A stretch of 38,885 bases of DNA. Origin: a virus. Positions within the stretch are counted from its first letter, which is position 1. Each line of letters begins with the position of its first letter. The notes beneath the pieces are model-generated. The model had not been told where the DNA came from. It saw nothing but the letters and a program-made list of their open reading frames with translations, and searched no databases. Below, piece after piece: positions 17,253 through 24,951 of the stretch. A program made the translations under genes and the position numbers. The DNA lies in IMG/VR virus record IMGVR_UViG_3300021197_000236, positions 1 to 38,885 of that record; one strand, 5' to 3'.

Positions 17253-17467
17253 TATGCTGCTACTTCTTTTAGCGATTCGTTTAGTGCGTTTAAAAAGGCT
17301 GACTTACCGAACATAAGCTGGTCGAGGTTAAACTGGCTTGTGCCAATCTTTCTATCTAAATCATTAATATGATTAATAATAGTTTTCTGCTCGTCAGTCA
17401 TATCTTCATAAACATATTCTTTATCGTTGACTGTAATCATTGTCTTTTCTTTTTGTTTTTTAGACAT
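17252..17467 (-). CDS. Small DUF6447-like protein
   Basis: This 71-residue soluble protein has a TAGGAGT ribosome site before the first ATG. The motif MITVNDKEYVYEDMTDEQKT, followed by a helical INDLDRKIG and a Gln/Leu helix, matches my memory of DUF6447 phage proteins, whose role is unknown. A second ATG at codon 10 could also be used. The stop overlaps the start of the first exported-protein gene by one base. Confidence 0.6.
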   Translation of the reverse strand: MSKKQKEKTMITVNDKEYVYEDMTDEQKTIINHINDLDRKIGTSQFNLDQLMFGKSAFLNALNESLKEVAA

Positions 17468-17482
17468 TTTTTTACTCCTAAG

Positions 17483-17716
17483 TTAAGATGCTATAGCTGC
17501 ATCAATTGCTGTAAAGCTCTCGCTTGTCCAAATAGATGTTGTGCCATCTATCTTTACTTTTGCTTTCATTAATACTAGGTGTTCTTTATTCCTAGCTACT
17601 CTTGCTGCAAATTCATCATCAGTTTCGTCAGCACCTTTACTGCTGTTGACTTCATCTACTGAATGCCCCATAGCTACATAAGCTGCTGCTACTTCGTCTG
17701 CTGTCATATCTTCCAT
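17483..17716 (-). CDS. Small acidic protein of unknown function
   Basis: This 77-residue acidic protein begins MEDMTADEVAAAYVAMGHSV and lies directly after the long tail-fibre gene with a normal ribosome site. The N-terminal half is helical and the C-terminal half beta (KAKVKIDGTTSIWT). It may be a fibre chaperone or assembly factor by position, as such genes often follow fibre genes. No sequence match is recognised. Confidence 0.5.
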   Translation of the reverse strand: MEDMTADEVAAAYVAMGHSVDEVNSSKGADETDDEFAARVARNKEHLVLMKAKVKIDGTTSIWTSESFTAIDAAIAS

Positions 17717-17730
17717 TACTTACTCCTGTG

Positions 17731-20700
17731 TTATCCTTCGAGGGCTTCAATTCTAGTCAACAAAGCCTCGTTCTTTGCTGATAGTTCTTGTACTGCTTTA
17801 ACCAATGGCATCACAAACATCTCGTATGAGATACCTTGCATATTGTCACCACCATCTTCAACTTGACTCCATCCTGCAAAGTCTGTAATATTATGTGAGT
17901 CTAAAACTGCTTTTACTTCTTGAGCAATAAACCCATACATTTTCTTATCATAACTTGGCGTACTATTATCAGCATCGTATTCACTCATAGAAGCATCTAA
18001 TTCAGAAGGAGCTTTAAACTTATAAGTTACTGTTCGCAAGTCATTAATAAAATTTAATCCACAATCAGTATTAGTTGCAATTTCTTTTTTAATTCTTTCG
18101 TCAGATGAACGAGTCCAAGAGGCATTTGAAGTAAACTGATTATAAATTCTATCTGAACCAGTACCAGAACCCATAGTAATGTGATTCTCTCCAACACTTT
18201 GCACATAGTAGCCTAAAACTATTTGATGATTACGGTCATAACGTGCGCCGTGAACAAGACTTCCAATAAAAACATTGTTATACCCAGTAGTGTTTGCATT
18301 AGCGTGTTGACCTGCATTTTTACCTATAGCTACATTACCATAACCTGTAGTGTTAGACTTTAAACAGTCTTTACCAATTGCTATGTTGTAACCAGCAGTA
18401 GTATTTGCTTTTAAAGCATCGTGACCAATACCTATATTGTCATCACCCGTTGTGTTACTTTCTACAGCACTTACACCTAAAGCTACATTACGAGTACCAG
18501 TTGTGTTTGCTGTTAATGAAAACGCACCTACTGCTGTGTTACTAGAAGCTGTGGTGTTAGCATCTAAAGCTTGTCTACCAACAGCAGTATTGTTTGTTCC
18601 TGTTGTATTAACATATAAAGCTGATGAACCTACAGCAGTATTGTCAGAAGCAGTTGTATTATTACCAAGAGCATCTGCCCCAAGTCCTGTATTGTGTGCG
18701 CCTGTTGAGTTATCTAGTAAAGATGCGTAACCAACTGCTAAATTAAAATCAGCAGTAGTGTTTTCTACTAATGTACTTCGACCTATGGCTGTATTTTTAG
18801 TACCTGAAGTATTTTTTAACAATGCGCCCCAGCCTACAGCTAAATTATTATCTGCTGTATTAGCTTCTAATGTTCTTGCTCCTAGTGATGTATTGTAAGA
18901 ACCTGATACATTTGCTTTAAGTGAATCGTGTCCAACTGCTGTGTTATGAGAGCCTGTAGTGTTAACTGATAAAGCACTTTTGCCTAATGCTAAACCACTT
19001 ACACCTGTTGTATTAGATTCAAAAGCACTTTTACCTACTGCGGTGTTTTCATTTCCTGTAGTGTTAGCTGCTAAAGCTGAGTAACCAACTGCTACATTAT
19101 TATCTGCTGTCGTGTTAGCTTTTAAAGTGTTACTACCTATAGCTACATTTTTATCACCAGTTGTATTTGCTTCCATACAGTCCATACCAACAGATACATT
19201 TTGACTACCTGTTGTATTAACTGGCATACTTCGTCTACCAACAGCTACGTTTTGTGCGCCTGTAGTATTAGCTAATAAACTCTCTGTGCCTATTGCGGTA
19301 TTATAAGAAGCTGTAGTGTTATTAGATAGAGCAGACTCTCCCAATGCTGTGTTTTGACCACCTGTAGTATTATCTAACATTGAGTTCATACCAACAGATG
19401 TGTTTTTATCTCCTGTACTGTTATTAGCTAAAGCGCTTCTACCAACAGCTGTAAGTGAAGCACCTGTAGTGTTATCATACAAAGAATTGTAACCAATAGC
19501 TGTATTGTAATGTGCTGTAGTATTAGAAAATAAAGAACCAGCACCAACTGCTAAATTTTGCTCACCTGTTGTATTGGAATACATACTAATATTACCAATA
19601 GCAGTATTGTTAGTTCCAGTTGTGTTTACTTGCATAGCATAGTTACCAAAAGCAGAGTTATTGGCTGCTGTAGTATTAGCTGTTAAAGCACTTGTACCAA
19701 CTGCTGTGTTAGCACCGCCTGTAGTGTTAGCTTTTAAAGCCGATTGTCCTAAAGCAGAGTTACCTGACCCAGTAGTATTAGCCGAAAGAGAACTGATACC
19801 TACTGTTGTATTGTAATTAGCAGTTGTGTTGTCTCTGAGAGCCTCTCTACCTATACCAGTATTTCCAGAACCAGTTGTGTTTGCTTTTAAAGAGTCTATT
19901 CCTACTGCAACATTTAAACCGCCTGTAGTGTTAGCAAGCAAAGCTGCGTAACCCATTGCTACATTCCCACTACCTGTTGTATTTGCAAGTAAACTAGCAC
20001 TACCTAATGCTGAGTTAGTAGCACCTGTAGTATTTGCAGATAAAGAATTAGCACCGATTCCTGTATTGCCATTAGCTGTCGTGTTAGCATCTAAGGCTTG
20101 AAATCCAACCGCAACATTATTACCGCCTGTAGTGTTAGCCCCTAGTGCTTTTGAACCAACACCAACATTCTCAGCACCAGTTGTATTAGCGTCTAAAGCA
20201 GTAGCACCAACTGCTGTGTTTAAAGAACCTGTAGTGTTAGATACTAAAGATTGAAAACCAACCGCAGTATTGTCACTAGCTGTAGTGCTATTTTGTAAAG
20301 CACTATTACCTACTGCAACATTTTGAGAACCAGTAGTGTTAGTATAAAGCGACCTCCAACCTACACCTATATTAGTATTACCTGTAGTGTTTGCTTTTAA
20401 AGACTCTACACCAACTGCTGTACTTTTAGTACCTGTAGTGTTAGCATATAAAGCATTATAACCAACCGATGTGTTGTAATCTGCTGTAGTGTTAGATGTT
20501 AAAGCACCGCTACCAAATGCTGAATTTGCAGTACCTGTAGTATTTTGACCTAAAGCACTTGCACCTACAGCTGTGTTATTATTAGCAGTTGTATTAGCAT
20601 CAAGAGTTAACCTTCCAATAGCAGTATTGTTTAGTCCAGTAGTGTTAGATAATAAAGAATTGTAACCTACTGCTGTATTTTGACTGCCTGTAGTATTTGC

Positions 20701-21486
20701 TCCTAAAGAATTGTTACCAAGTGCGGTGTTATAATCGCCTGATGTATTTGCTCCTAAGGAATCCATTCCAACTGCTGAATTTCTAACGCCAGTTGTATTT
20801 AACAATAAAGCATTAAAACCAACACCAACATTTCTTTCACCAGAAGTAGTAGCTGTTAAAGCATTATCACCTACGCCAACATTCCAATCTCCAGTAGTGA
20901 TTGAGTCTACTGCGTTAGCACCTAGTCCAATGTTTGAAGTAGCTGTTGTTGTAGCATCACTTAAATCTCCAAGAGAAGTAGCACCAGTTGATACTGCTGC
21001 CCAAGTTAATCCACCTGTATTACCAGACTGTGCTGATAGTACATATCCATTAGTAGGTGCGTTAGATACTTTAAGTTTAGATTCATCTACAGACTCACTA
21101 GATAAATGTGCTAAGTCAATTGAACCATCTGTGTAATGTTCTGAGTCAATTGCATCGTCTGCAATCTTAGCACCTGTAACTGCATCAGCATTCAATTTAG
21201 CTGTAGTTACTGCGTTGTCTGCAAGTTCAGCTACAGTAATAGCATTGTTAGCTATATCCTCTGCAACAATTACATCGACTCCTAGCTTGGCTGAAGTAAT
21301 AGCATTGTCCGCAATATGGGCGGTGTCAATACTTCCATCAATATAGTGTTTACTGTCTAGTGAGTCATCGTGTAGTAAATTAGCAATAGTGACTTTCTTA
21401 GAAGTGCCTCCATCATTAATTAGGACTTCTTCAGCACCATCCGTATTAGTCAATGCTGTTAGTTCTGATACCTTAATTTGTGCCAT
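17731..21486 (-). CDS. Giant repeat tail fibre with S74 self-cleaving chaperone domain
   Basis: This 1251-residue protein starts with a virion-attachment region (residues 1-90) and a run of IADNAIT / LADNAVT / IADDAID helical repeats (about 55-130). From residue 197 to about 1045 there are some 50 tandem 17-residue units of the form TTGxxNTAVGxxSLxAN, then one longer unit. These probably build a long beta-solenoid shaft like trimeric adhesin heads. The C-terminus, from about residue 1120, holds SSDERIKKEI. That is the Ser-Lys motif of intramolecular chaperone (peptidase S74) domains, which trimerise the fibre and then cut themselves off. The Thr/Asn-rich surface suits host-surface binding. 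It is the largest gene in the genome. Confidence 0.85.
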   Translation of the reverse strand: MAQIKVSELTALTNTDGAEEVLINDGGTSKKVTIANLLHDDSLDSKHYIDGSIDTAHIADNAITSAKLGVDVIVAEDIANNAITVAELADNAVTTAKLNADAVTGAKIADDAIDSEHYTDGSIDLAHLSSESVDESKLKVSNAPTNGYVLSAQSGNTGGLTWAAVSTGATSLGDLSDATTTATSNIGLGANAVDSITTGDWNVGVGDNALTATTSGERNVGVGFNALLLNTTGVRNSAVGMDSLGANTSGDYNTALGNNSLGANTTGSQNTAVGYNSLLSNTTGLNNTAIGRLTLDANTTANNNTAVGASALGQNTTGTANSAFGSGALTSNTTADYNTSVGYNALYANTTGTKSTAVGVESLKANTTGNTNIGVGWRSLYTNTTGSQNVAVGNSALQNSTTASDNTAVGFQSLVSNTTGSLNTAVGATALDANTTGAENVGVGSKALGANTTGGNNVAVGFQALDANTTANGNTGIGANSLSANTTGATNSALGSASLLANTTGSGNVAMGYAALLANTTGGLNVAVGIDSLKANTTGSGNTGIGREALRDNTTANYNTTVGISSLSANTTGSGNSALGQSALKANTTGGANTAVGTSALTANTTAANNSAFGNYAMQVNTTGTNNTAIGNISMYSNTTGEQNLAVGAGSLFSNTTAHYNTAIGYNSLYDNTTGASLTAVGRSALANNSTGDKNTSVGMNSMLDNTTGGQNTALGESALSNNTTASYNTAIGTESLLANTTGAQNVAVGRRSMPVNTTGSQNVSVGMDCMEANTTGDKNVAIGSNTLKANTTADNNVAVGYSALAANTTGNENTAVGKSAFESNTTGVSGLALGKSALSVNTTGSHNTAVGHDSLKANVSGSYNTSLGARTLEANTADNNLAVGWGALLKNTSGTKNTAIGRSTLVENTTADFNLAVGYASLLDNSTGAHNTGLGADALGNNTTASDNTAVGSSALYVNTTGTNNTAVGRQALDANTTASSNTAVGAFSLTANTTGTRNVALGVSAVESNTTGDDNIGIGHDALKANTTAGYNIAIGKDCLKSNTTGYGNVAIGKNAGQHANANTTGYNNVFIGSLVHGARYDRNHQIVLGYYVQSVGENHITMGSGTGSDRIYNQFTSNASWTRSSDERIKKEIATNTDCGLNFINDLRTVTYKFKAPSELDASMSEYDADNSTPSYDKKMYGFIAQEVKAVLDSHNITDFAGWSQVEDGGDNMQGISYEMFVMPLVKAVQELSAKNEALLTRIEALEG
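18350..20898 (-). repeat. About 50 tandem 51-bp coding repeats in the fibre shaft
   Basis: Every 51 bases encode a unit with consensus TTGxxNTAVGxxSLxAN. The Thr-Thr and Gly positions are nearly fixed and the surface positions vary. One unit (the 41st by my count) lacks a residue. Most units have Gly as third residue, but Ala replaces it in units 7, 9, 13, 17, 22, 25, 28, 32, 36, 41, 43, 45, 47 and 50. Long tandem arrays like this can expand or contract by recombination. Confidence 0.85.
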
Positions 21487-21489
21487 TGC

Positions 21490-21684
21490 TTACTCCGCTA
21501 TAATATAGTAATTTAAGGAATTATCATTTGCATCAATTAGTGCTTCTGTTGCCAAATAAATTCCATTTTCTGTCGTAATTTCTGTTGCTGATGTTTGTGT
21601 AGGGTCAAACTCTCTTTCCCATTGCCTTTTATTAAGGTACATCCCAATAGTTTTCTTTTGTTTCCAACCAAATTTTTTAGCCAT
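21490..21684 (-). CDS. Small phage protein of unknown function (64 aa)
   Basis: This 64-residue protein has a basic N-terminal third (MAKKFGWKQKKTIGMYLNKR) and a neutral C-terminus (EALIDANDNSLNYYIIAE). It lies between a structural-region gene and the long fibre, and its start overlaps the stop of the upstream gene by one base. I recognise no family. It may be a small head or tail decoration protein by position. Confidence 0.5.
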   Translation of the reverse strand: MAKKFGWKQKKTIGMYLNKRQWEREFDPTQTSATEITTENGIYLATEALIDANDNSLNYYIIAE

Positions 21685-22283
21685 TATAAACCTTCTCTAA
21701 AATGCCTTACACCTGCTGCTTGTCTTTCAGATAAACTTCTAAGCTCTACTTTAAATTGCTCTACTAAAGGAGCAAAAGCTATTTGGTGAGCAGTGGAAGT
21801 ATCTCTTTTAATACTCTTGCCGGTAGGAATCTGAGGTGCTTTAGTAGCTGTTCTCTTTCTTTCGTCTGTCTTGACACTAAACAATCCTCCCATCCTATCT
21901 TTATATTCTGTTGTCTCTACTTTAAGACCTGCTTCGTGAGACTTAGAAGAAGGTTCTGTGCCTTTGTATTCCTTAGGTTTGTTTTCCATAGATAAATCTG
22001 TAACAGGTTCTAGTACGTCTTGTTCTTCAGTCATATTATCTAACATTTCCATTAGATTATCTACTTCACTAGTTTCTTCATCAACACTATCGTCCGGAAA
22101 CTCTAGACCATTCTCTTCAACGTATGCTGCAACCTCTTCAGGACTAGCCCCAGGATTTTCTATCTTATATGTACGCTCTAGTATTTCATCGTATAACTTT
22201 TTAATTTTATTCTTAAATGCCTCTAGCTCTAGACGACTAGAAGAATCTTCAAATAAACTTAAATGTTTTCTTTTAGTAGCCAT
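21684..22283 (-). CDS. Charged helical protein of unknown function (199 aa)
   Basis: This 199-residue protein has a basic start, a helical segment (LELEAFKNKIKKLYDEIL) and a strongly acidic centre (residues 70-100). The C-terminus is basic (LRSLSERQAAGVRHFREGL). It contains no recognised domain. The place between capsid and fibre genes suggests a head-tail or assembly function. The acidic middle with a basic end resembles assembly factors, but this is only compositional. Confidence 0.5.
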   Translation of the reverse strand: MATKRKHLSLFEDSSSRLELEAFKNKIKKLYDEILERTYKIENPGASPEEVAAYVEENGLEFPDDSVDEETSEVDNLMEMLDNMTEEQDVLEPVTDLSMENKPKEYKGTEPSSKSHEAGLKVETTEYKDRMGGLFSVKTDERKRTATKAPQIPTGKSIKRDTSTAHQIAFAPLVEQFKVELRSLSERQAAGVRHFREGL

Positions 22284-22284
22284 A

Positions 22285-22536
22285 CTATCCTGTGTAAGAT
22301 TGATTATTTTGACTTTCTGTCATTGACTTTCTTTTCTGTTCTCTCATATTCCATTTATGAGTATCAGCAGCAAAAGAACTATAGTTGCTACCGTATTGAA
22401 AATTAGTACAAAAACTTAATTTATAATGAGCAGGTTCTCCACATTCTTCACAAATCTGAGTCTCTTCTCTTTTACTGTAAGATACTAACATCTCTGTAGT
22501 ATGTTTGTTCTTACATTCAAAATCATAAAAAGGCAT
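22285..22536 (-). CDS. FmdB-like zinc-ribbon protein
   Basis: This 83-residue protein begins MPFYDFECKNKHTTEML and has a second Cys pair (QICEECGEPAHYKL), together a C-x3-H / C-x2-C zinc ribbon of the FmdB regulatory type. The rest is polar. Small zinc-ribbon proteins of this type are common between capsid and tail genes of phages, with unknown function. The ribosome site TAGGAGTAAGT is strong. It follows the major capsid gene across a short hairpin-containing gap. Confidence 0.7.
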   Translation of the reverse strand: MPFYDFECKNKHTTEMLVSYSKREETQICEECGEPAHYKLSFCTNFQYGSNYSSFAADTHKWNMREQKRKSMTESQNNQSYTG

Positions 22537-22557
22537 ACTTACTCCTAATTAATTTAG

Positions 22558-22582
22558 TGTAACCCTCTCGTGAGAAAGGGCT
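22558..22582 (-). other. Hairpin after the major capsid gene
   Basis: The gap after the capsid stop contains CCCTCTC and GAGAAAGGG, a short inverted repeat with an unpaired AA and a very tight turn. No T-run follows on either strand, so it is not a normal intrinsic terminator. It could be an RNA-processing or mRNA-end stabilising hairpin that sets the capsid message apart, but the fold is weak. Confidence 0.3.
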
Positions 22583-22596
22583 ACTGCTCAATTAAC

Positions 22597-23535
22597 TTAT
22601 GAGCCCGGAACTACAAACGCAACACCTGCGTTATTCCTCATTTCTCCAACACCATAAATAGTGTCCGAAGTAAACAAGTCTCCAAGGTACTCCTGTTTAT
22701 ATTGAGTCTGTGAACGCACGCCTACCTGTTCAGCTAGAGCAATTGCATCTTTGTGTAGTAATACACCTACTCTATCAGTATCAGAGTTACCTGCTGCTGT
22801 AGGGCAGTTAGATGAAATGTACACATCTACACCGTAGATTTGTCCAATCTTACCAGTACGGATAGCATCGCCAGAACCAATGAACTGTTGCTCAGTGAAT
22901 CTGTTAATGCCTAGCAAATCATTAGCACAGATTGGTGGAATGATTAATGAACGATTGTCCATTGGTACATCCGCATCGTCAAGTTTCAGTAGCAATGCTC
23001 TGATTCCTGCATCTGTAATGTCTGCTGCGTTAGAAGAGTTACCTGTGTAGAAAGCTGCACCAGTTGAACCAATGTATGCTTTCTCCCAAGAAGCTGCTGC
23101 TGCACCGCCTACAGTACCGCCCTGTAAACCTTCAGTAAGGTTTAGTAGGTCAGTGTCCACCTGCTTAGCGAGAGCATAGCCCGCATCGTCAGTGTAGAAC
23201 TTTCTGAGAGAGCTCAATGCTTGAACTTCTGTGATATCTTCAATTAATACAGAGTATTCATAGTGTTTATCAATCGAAAGATTGGTAGTACCGTGAGTAT
23301 CTCCCTGTATTTTTACTTTTGTATTTGCTGCCTTAGAAGTCGCAGAACCACGAGTCGGCGTTGGAATGTGAATAGTATCACCTTTTTTACCTTTATGATT
23401 CAAGCGAGTAACTAGGGGAGCTACCACCAAGTTCGATTTGTACGCTGCGATAGTTTCATCTGACCAGATTTCTGGGATGAAGTTCGCACCTGTAGTAACC
23501 GTTTGATGGTTAGTGCCGATGACACCTGTAGCCAT
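22597..23535 (-). CDS. Major capsid protein
   Basis: This 312-residue protein follows the scaffold gene directly. The segment FIPEIWSDETIAAYKSNLVV, then VAPLVTRLNHKGKKGDTIHI and HYEYSVLIEDITEVQALS, is typical of the HK97-fold coat proteins found in many short-tailed marine phages. The conserved end NNAGVAFVVPGS also fits. It should assemble the icosahedral head with the scaffold and portal. The strong ribosome site (CAGGAGTAATATT) suits high expression. Recognition is by sequence pattern plus order terminase, portal, scaffold, capsid. Confidence 0.85.
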   Translation of the reverse strand: MATGVIGTNHQTVTTGANFIPEIWSDETIAAYKSNLVVAPLVTRLNHKGKKGDTIHIPTPTRGSATSKAANTKVKIQGDTHGTTNLSIDKHYEYSVLIEDITEVQALSSLRKFYTDDAGYALAKQVDTDLLNLTEGLQGGTVGGAAAASWEKAYIGSTGAAFYTGNSSNAADITDAGIRALLLKLDDADVPMDNRSLIIPPICANDLLGINRFTEQQFIGSGDAIRTGKIGQIYGVDVYISSNCPTAAGNSDTDRVGVLLHKDAIALAEQVGVRSQTQYKQEYLGDLFTSDTIYGVGEMRNNAGVAFVVPGS

Positions 23536-23566
23536 AATATTACTCCTGTGTTATAGTATAATCAAA

Positions 23567-24379
23567 TTATTTGACTCTACCTTCAGCATAGGCACTATAT
23601 ATTTCATCAGCTAAGTCTGCATATCTATTAGGGTCTGTTGCTTTAAGACGTATTAGGTCTGCCCTACGATATGTTTTCTTACCTGCTGTAGTTTCAGCAG
23701 AACTTCTAGATTCAGTCTTACTAGATTTTAGAGCTTTCTTTCTTGTAGCTTCTTGTTGTTCTTTTACTTCTGCAGTTTTATCAATTACAGAACGCTCTTT
23801 CCAGTGCGTAAGTAATTCATCTGCTGCTTCGTAATTATAACGGTCTGCTTCTTGAAACAAATCTGTTCTAAATTTACTAGCTTGTACCCAATCTTGAAAT
23901 CCTGAATCTTGTATAATGTCTACATAATCAGGATGAGTCTTTTCCAACTGTGCTTTGCTCGTGTTTTGTTGTTGTTGAGCTTGGAACTGTTGGAATTCTT
24001 GAAACTTAGGATGTTTTTCTATTAAAGAATTTACCGCTTTATTGGGGTCTTCAAAGAAATCTTCTTCTGTTTCGTTTTTTGAGTTTTGTGTCGCTTGACT
24101 TGTCTGTGGTTCGTTTCTAGATATTTCAGCTTTGAGAAAACTGTCTGATAAACTTCTTAACTCTCCAATCTCTTGACTCTTACGTCCAAGTTCTTGTTCT
24201 AAGTTTTGATAGCTCTTGACTATATCCTCTACACTTTTACCTGAGAATTTATCCGGAACTTCAAAAGCAGGTTCTTGTGTTTCTGCTTCCCCAGCCTCTA
24301 GGGTTTCTTCAGGTTCTACTGTGTTTTCTACTTCTACATCTGCTGATTCGTCAACAGGGTCTACTACTATATTGCTCAT
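23567..24379 (-). CDS. Capsid scaffold protein
   Basis: This 270-residue protein is very acidic in its first 45 residues (DPVDESADVEVENTVEPEE). The middle is Gln/Glu-rich (QEFQQFQAQQQQNTSKAQLE), and the C-terminus is basic with RRADLIRLKATDPNRYADLA. This charge layout, and the position directly before the capsid gene, identify a scaffolding protein. The basic helical end would bind the coat and the protein leaves the maturing head. No protease domain is seen. Confidence 0.8.
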   Translation of the reverse strand: MSNIVVDPVDESADVEVENTVEPEETLEAGEAETQEPAFEVPDKFSGKSVEDIVKSYQNLEQELGRKSQEIGELRSLSDSFLKAEISRNEPQTSQATQNSKNETEEDFFEDPNKAVNSLIEKHPKFQEFQQFQAQQQQNTSKAQLEKTHPDYVDIIQDSGFQDWVQASKFRTDLFQEADRYNYEAADELLTHWKERSVIDKTAEVKEQQEATRKKALKSSKTESRSSAETTAGKKTYRRADLIRLKATDPNRYADLADEIYSAYAEGRVK

Positions 24380-24427
24380 ATCATTGTTCTCCGCCCGTTA
24401 GGGTTATGAAGTTGTAAAAAGATGACG

Positions 24428-24658
24428 CTAGTTGTCTAGTTCTGTCATCGCTGCTTTTGTTGCGTCTTCTAAAACAATCATCTGTCTTAGAATTGACAAC
24501 TGACCTCTGGCGAACCATAGGTCTTTTTCGTTATCAATAGATTCTAATCGTTTAACTGATTCAGACATAACCTTTAATTCTTCTATAAGGTCTGCCCATC
24601 CTTCAGTTTCTAATAGTTCGATTCTATCTCTATAAAATTCTTCGTCTTCTTTTGCCAT
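24428..24658 (-). CDS. Small helical phage protein (76 aa)
   Basis: This 76-residue acidic helical protein (EEFYRDRIELLETEGWADLI, then LWFARGQLSILRQMIVLEDA) overlaps the DUF6321 gene by one base. Proteins of this size and pattern lie between portal and scaffold genes in many phages and have no defined role. It may take part in head assembly by position. Confidence 0.55.
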   Translation of the reverse strand: MAKEDEEFYRDRIELLETEGWADLIEELKVMSESVKRLESIDNEKDLWFARGQLSILRQMIVLEDATKAAMTELDN

Positions 24659-24948
24659 TAAGATTTTTTGTGTCTATTGCAAAAATTTCTAGCTGCTGCT
24701 TCGGAGCTAAAGCCCCATTTTTTTAATGCTAATGCTTTACGGGTAGGCTTACCTTTAGCATCTATCATAGGTCCTGCCATACCGGCAAATCTACAAGCAA
24801 AGGATACACGTCTACTATCTGTTCCGCTTCCTTGTGGTGCTTTTAGATTGCCTCCTGTTTGTGCATTATAAGAAGCTCTACCTTTAGCATTTAATCCGCC
24901 TTTAGGATTTTGACCTTCTTTACGTTGCCACGCTGCTGTCTTAGCCAT
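24658..24948 (-). CDS. DUF6321-type phage protein
   Basis: This 96-residue basic protein begins MAKTAAWQRKEGQNPKGGLN and continues with AKGRASYNAQTGGNLKAP and CARF-type SFACRFAGM. This matches the DUF6321 phage family as I know it. The end has a Cys-containing helix (RNFCNRHKKS). It lies between the portal and scaffold genes, so a virion or packaging role is likely but unproven. Confidence 0.65.
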   Translation of the reverse strand: MAKTAAWQRKEGQNPKGGLNAKGRASYNAQTGGNLKAPQGSGTDSRRVSFACRFAGMAGPMIDAKGKPTRKALALKKWGFSSEAAARNFCNRHKKS

Positions 24949-24951
24949 ATA

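Noticed and set aside
18437-18730. 97-codon plus-strand open frame
   Set aside because: It lies entirely antisense to the fibre repeats; its Ala/Val/Pro-rich translation is the complement of the 51-base unit, and it has no ribosome site.
18350-20898. Regularly spaced repeats resembling a CRISPR array
   Set aside because: The 51-base period is continuous coding sequence with variable positions dictated by a 17-residue protein repeat. There are no constant repeats separated by unique spacers and no cas genes.
23540-23566. TATACT-like -10 box before the major capsid gene
   Set aside because: On the minus strand the sequence is present but no acceptable -35 box lies 15-19 bases upstream, so a separate capsid promoter is not supported.
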